The translations under genes were made by a program, and so were the position numbers. The notes under the pieces were generated by a model. That model did no database searches, was not told where the DNA came from, and saw nothing but the letters and a program-made list of their open reading frames with translations. Of a stretch of DNA of 5,320 nucleotides, positions 4,668 through 5,320 are shown one piece after another (position 1 is the first letter of the stretch; each line of letters opens with the position of its first letter). Source of the stretch: an uncultured Collinsella sp. (GTDB lineage Bacteria > Actinomycetota > Coriobacteriia > Coriobacteriales > Coriobacteriaceae); the NCBI GenBank assembly GCA_958436995.1, contig CAUBMI010000098.1, positions 1 to 5,320 on the forward strand, given 5' to 3'.

Positions 4668-5320
4668 ATGGGATTGCATGTGAAACCTTCCGCTGTCCTT
4701 CGCTTAGCTCCATATCGCACCCTAGCCGTCGCGCTTGCCGCCCTCACCGTACTGAGCGCCGTCCTGCCCGCACCTGCCTTTGCCGCTGACTCAGACCAGC
4801 AGGTCAAGACAGTCCGCGTTGGCTGGCTTGTCAACAACGAGGGGTTCCAGGATGGCACCCCCGGCGAACGCCTCTCGGGATGGGGCTACGACTACCTCCA
4901 GACCCTCTCGTACTACACCCCTGGCTGGCAGTACGAATACGTGTCCGGCACCTTCACCGAGCTCATGGACATGCTCGAGAAGGGCGAAATCGACCTCATG
5001 CCCAACATCTCGCATTCAGTAGAACGCGAGCAAAAGTTACTCTTTTCCTCGAACCCCGAGGGCACCGAGCGCTACTACATCTACGCCAGGCCCGATCGCG
5101 ACGATCTGGCCAAGGGTGACCCCCAGGCGCTCCAGGGCCTTACCATCGGCTGCAACCCTGGCGTTATGCAAACCTTTGTCGGCCAGCAGTGGCTCGCCAA
5201 CGAAGGTGTCACCTGTACTTATAAAGAAGTCGACACCGGCGGCGGCCTCTTTGAGGCGCTTTCAGACGGCGAGGTCGACGCCGTCATCATGAACGACACC
5301 ATTTCGTCGCCCGATGCGTC
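4668..5320 (+). CDS. Secreted type-3 solute-binding-domain protein, probable N-terminal sensor of a signalling protein (3' end outside window)
   Basis: At least 217 codons are present and the frame is still open at the window edge. Numbering from ATG 4668, residues 5-39 form a signal peptide: basic start (VKPSAVLRLAPYR), hydrophobic core (TLAVALAALTVLSAVLP) and AFA before A40. No lipobox cysteine is seen. From about residue 47 it follows the SBP_bac_3 fold: VRVGWL, GWGYDYLQ (71-78), YEYVSGTFTELMDMLEKGEIDLM, then LQGLTIGCNPGVM and EALSDGEVDAVIMND. The GWGYDYLQ..GEIDLM style is common in sensors whose C-termini carry GGDEF, EAL or kinase domains, so the rest may be a cyclic-di-GMP or kinase module; that is inference. 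A free ABC-transporter binding protein is the alternative. The start is uncertain: ATG 4668 has no Shine-Dalgarno, while GTG 4680 has a weak GGGA six bases upstream. The gene is divergent from the potassium channel gene. Confidence 0.82.
   Translation, partial: MGLHVKPSAVLRLAPYRTLAVALAALTVLSAVLPAPAFAADSDQQVKTVRVGWLVNNEGFQDGTPGERLSGWGYDYLQTLSYYTPGWQYEYVSGTFTELMDMLEKGEIDLMPNISHSVEREQKLLFSSNPEGTERYYIYARPDRDDLAKGDPQALQGLTIGCNPGVMQTFVGQQWLANEGVTCTYKEVDTGGGLFEALSDGEVDAVIMNDTISSPDA

Noticed and set aside
4396..4683. Several small open frames on both strands across the GGGGAC block
   Set aside because: Their peptides are translations of the repeat (repeated GTFLLCRQ and GTVP strings), as expected for a non-coding palindromic element with few stop codons.
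4622..5119. Open frames at 4622-4858 (-), 4780-5022 (+), 4791-5015 (-) and 4880-5119 (+)
   Set aside because: They are shadows of the signal-peptide-bearing solute-binding protein that runs through the window end.

Overview
The window looks like chromosome of a high-GC, gut-type actinobacterium, most likely a Collinsella-like member of the Coriobacteriia. The grounds are the GC-rich third codon positions, purine-rich Shine-Dalgarno sites in front of most genes, a flavodoxin-ferredoxin fusion of the EFR1 type (typical of gut anaerobes), and a GGGGAC repeat block of a style I associate with this group. The genus is inference. No rRNA, tRNA, CRISPR array or transposase gene was seen.

Layout. 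Positions 1-269 are a non-coding, AT-rich leader with a short direct repeat and a hairpin just before the first ribosome binding site. Positions 270-1145 (+) encode a two-repeat EamA (DMT) transporter that starts at GTG. It converges, with a 15-bp gap, on a four-gene minus-strand cluster. Read in the direction of transcription that cluster is: a two-TM potassium channel (4414-3989), a LOG/TIGR00730 Rossmann-fold protein (3952-3419), a YfeO-like ClC chloride channel/transporter (3292-1988) and an EFR1-type flavodoxin-ferredoxin protein (1952-1161). Gaps are 36, 126 and 35 bp. The 126-bp gap holds a possible internal promoter (TACAAT) abutted by a repeated GGGCGGGC element. Positions 4415-4667 are intergenic and carry a block of at least five GGGGAC modules, two of which form a near-perfect 24-bp inverted repeat. 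Divergently, from about 4668 to the window end (+), there is the N-terminal part of a secreted or membrane-anchored type-3 solute-binding-domain protein. It is cut by the window edge and is probably the sensory part of a larger signalling protein.

How they may work together. The K+ channel and the ClC protein in one direction suggest a small cation/anion flux unit (membrane potential, osmotic or acid stress). The LOG enzyme (nucleotide salvage) and the EFR1 protein (electron transfer) have no obvious link to it and may only be co-transcribed. No clear new multi-gene system is visible. The most unusual structures are non-coding: the GGGGAC array at 4467-4606 and the repeated G-tracts next to the -10 element of the ClC gene.
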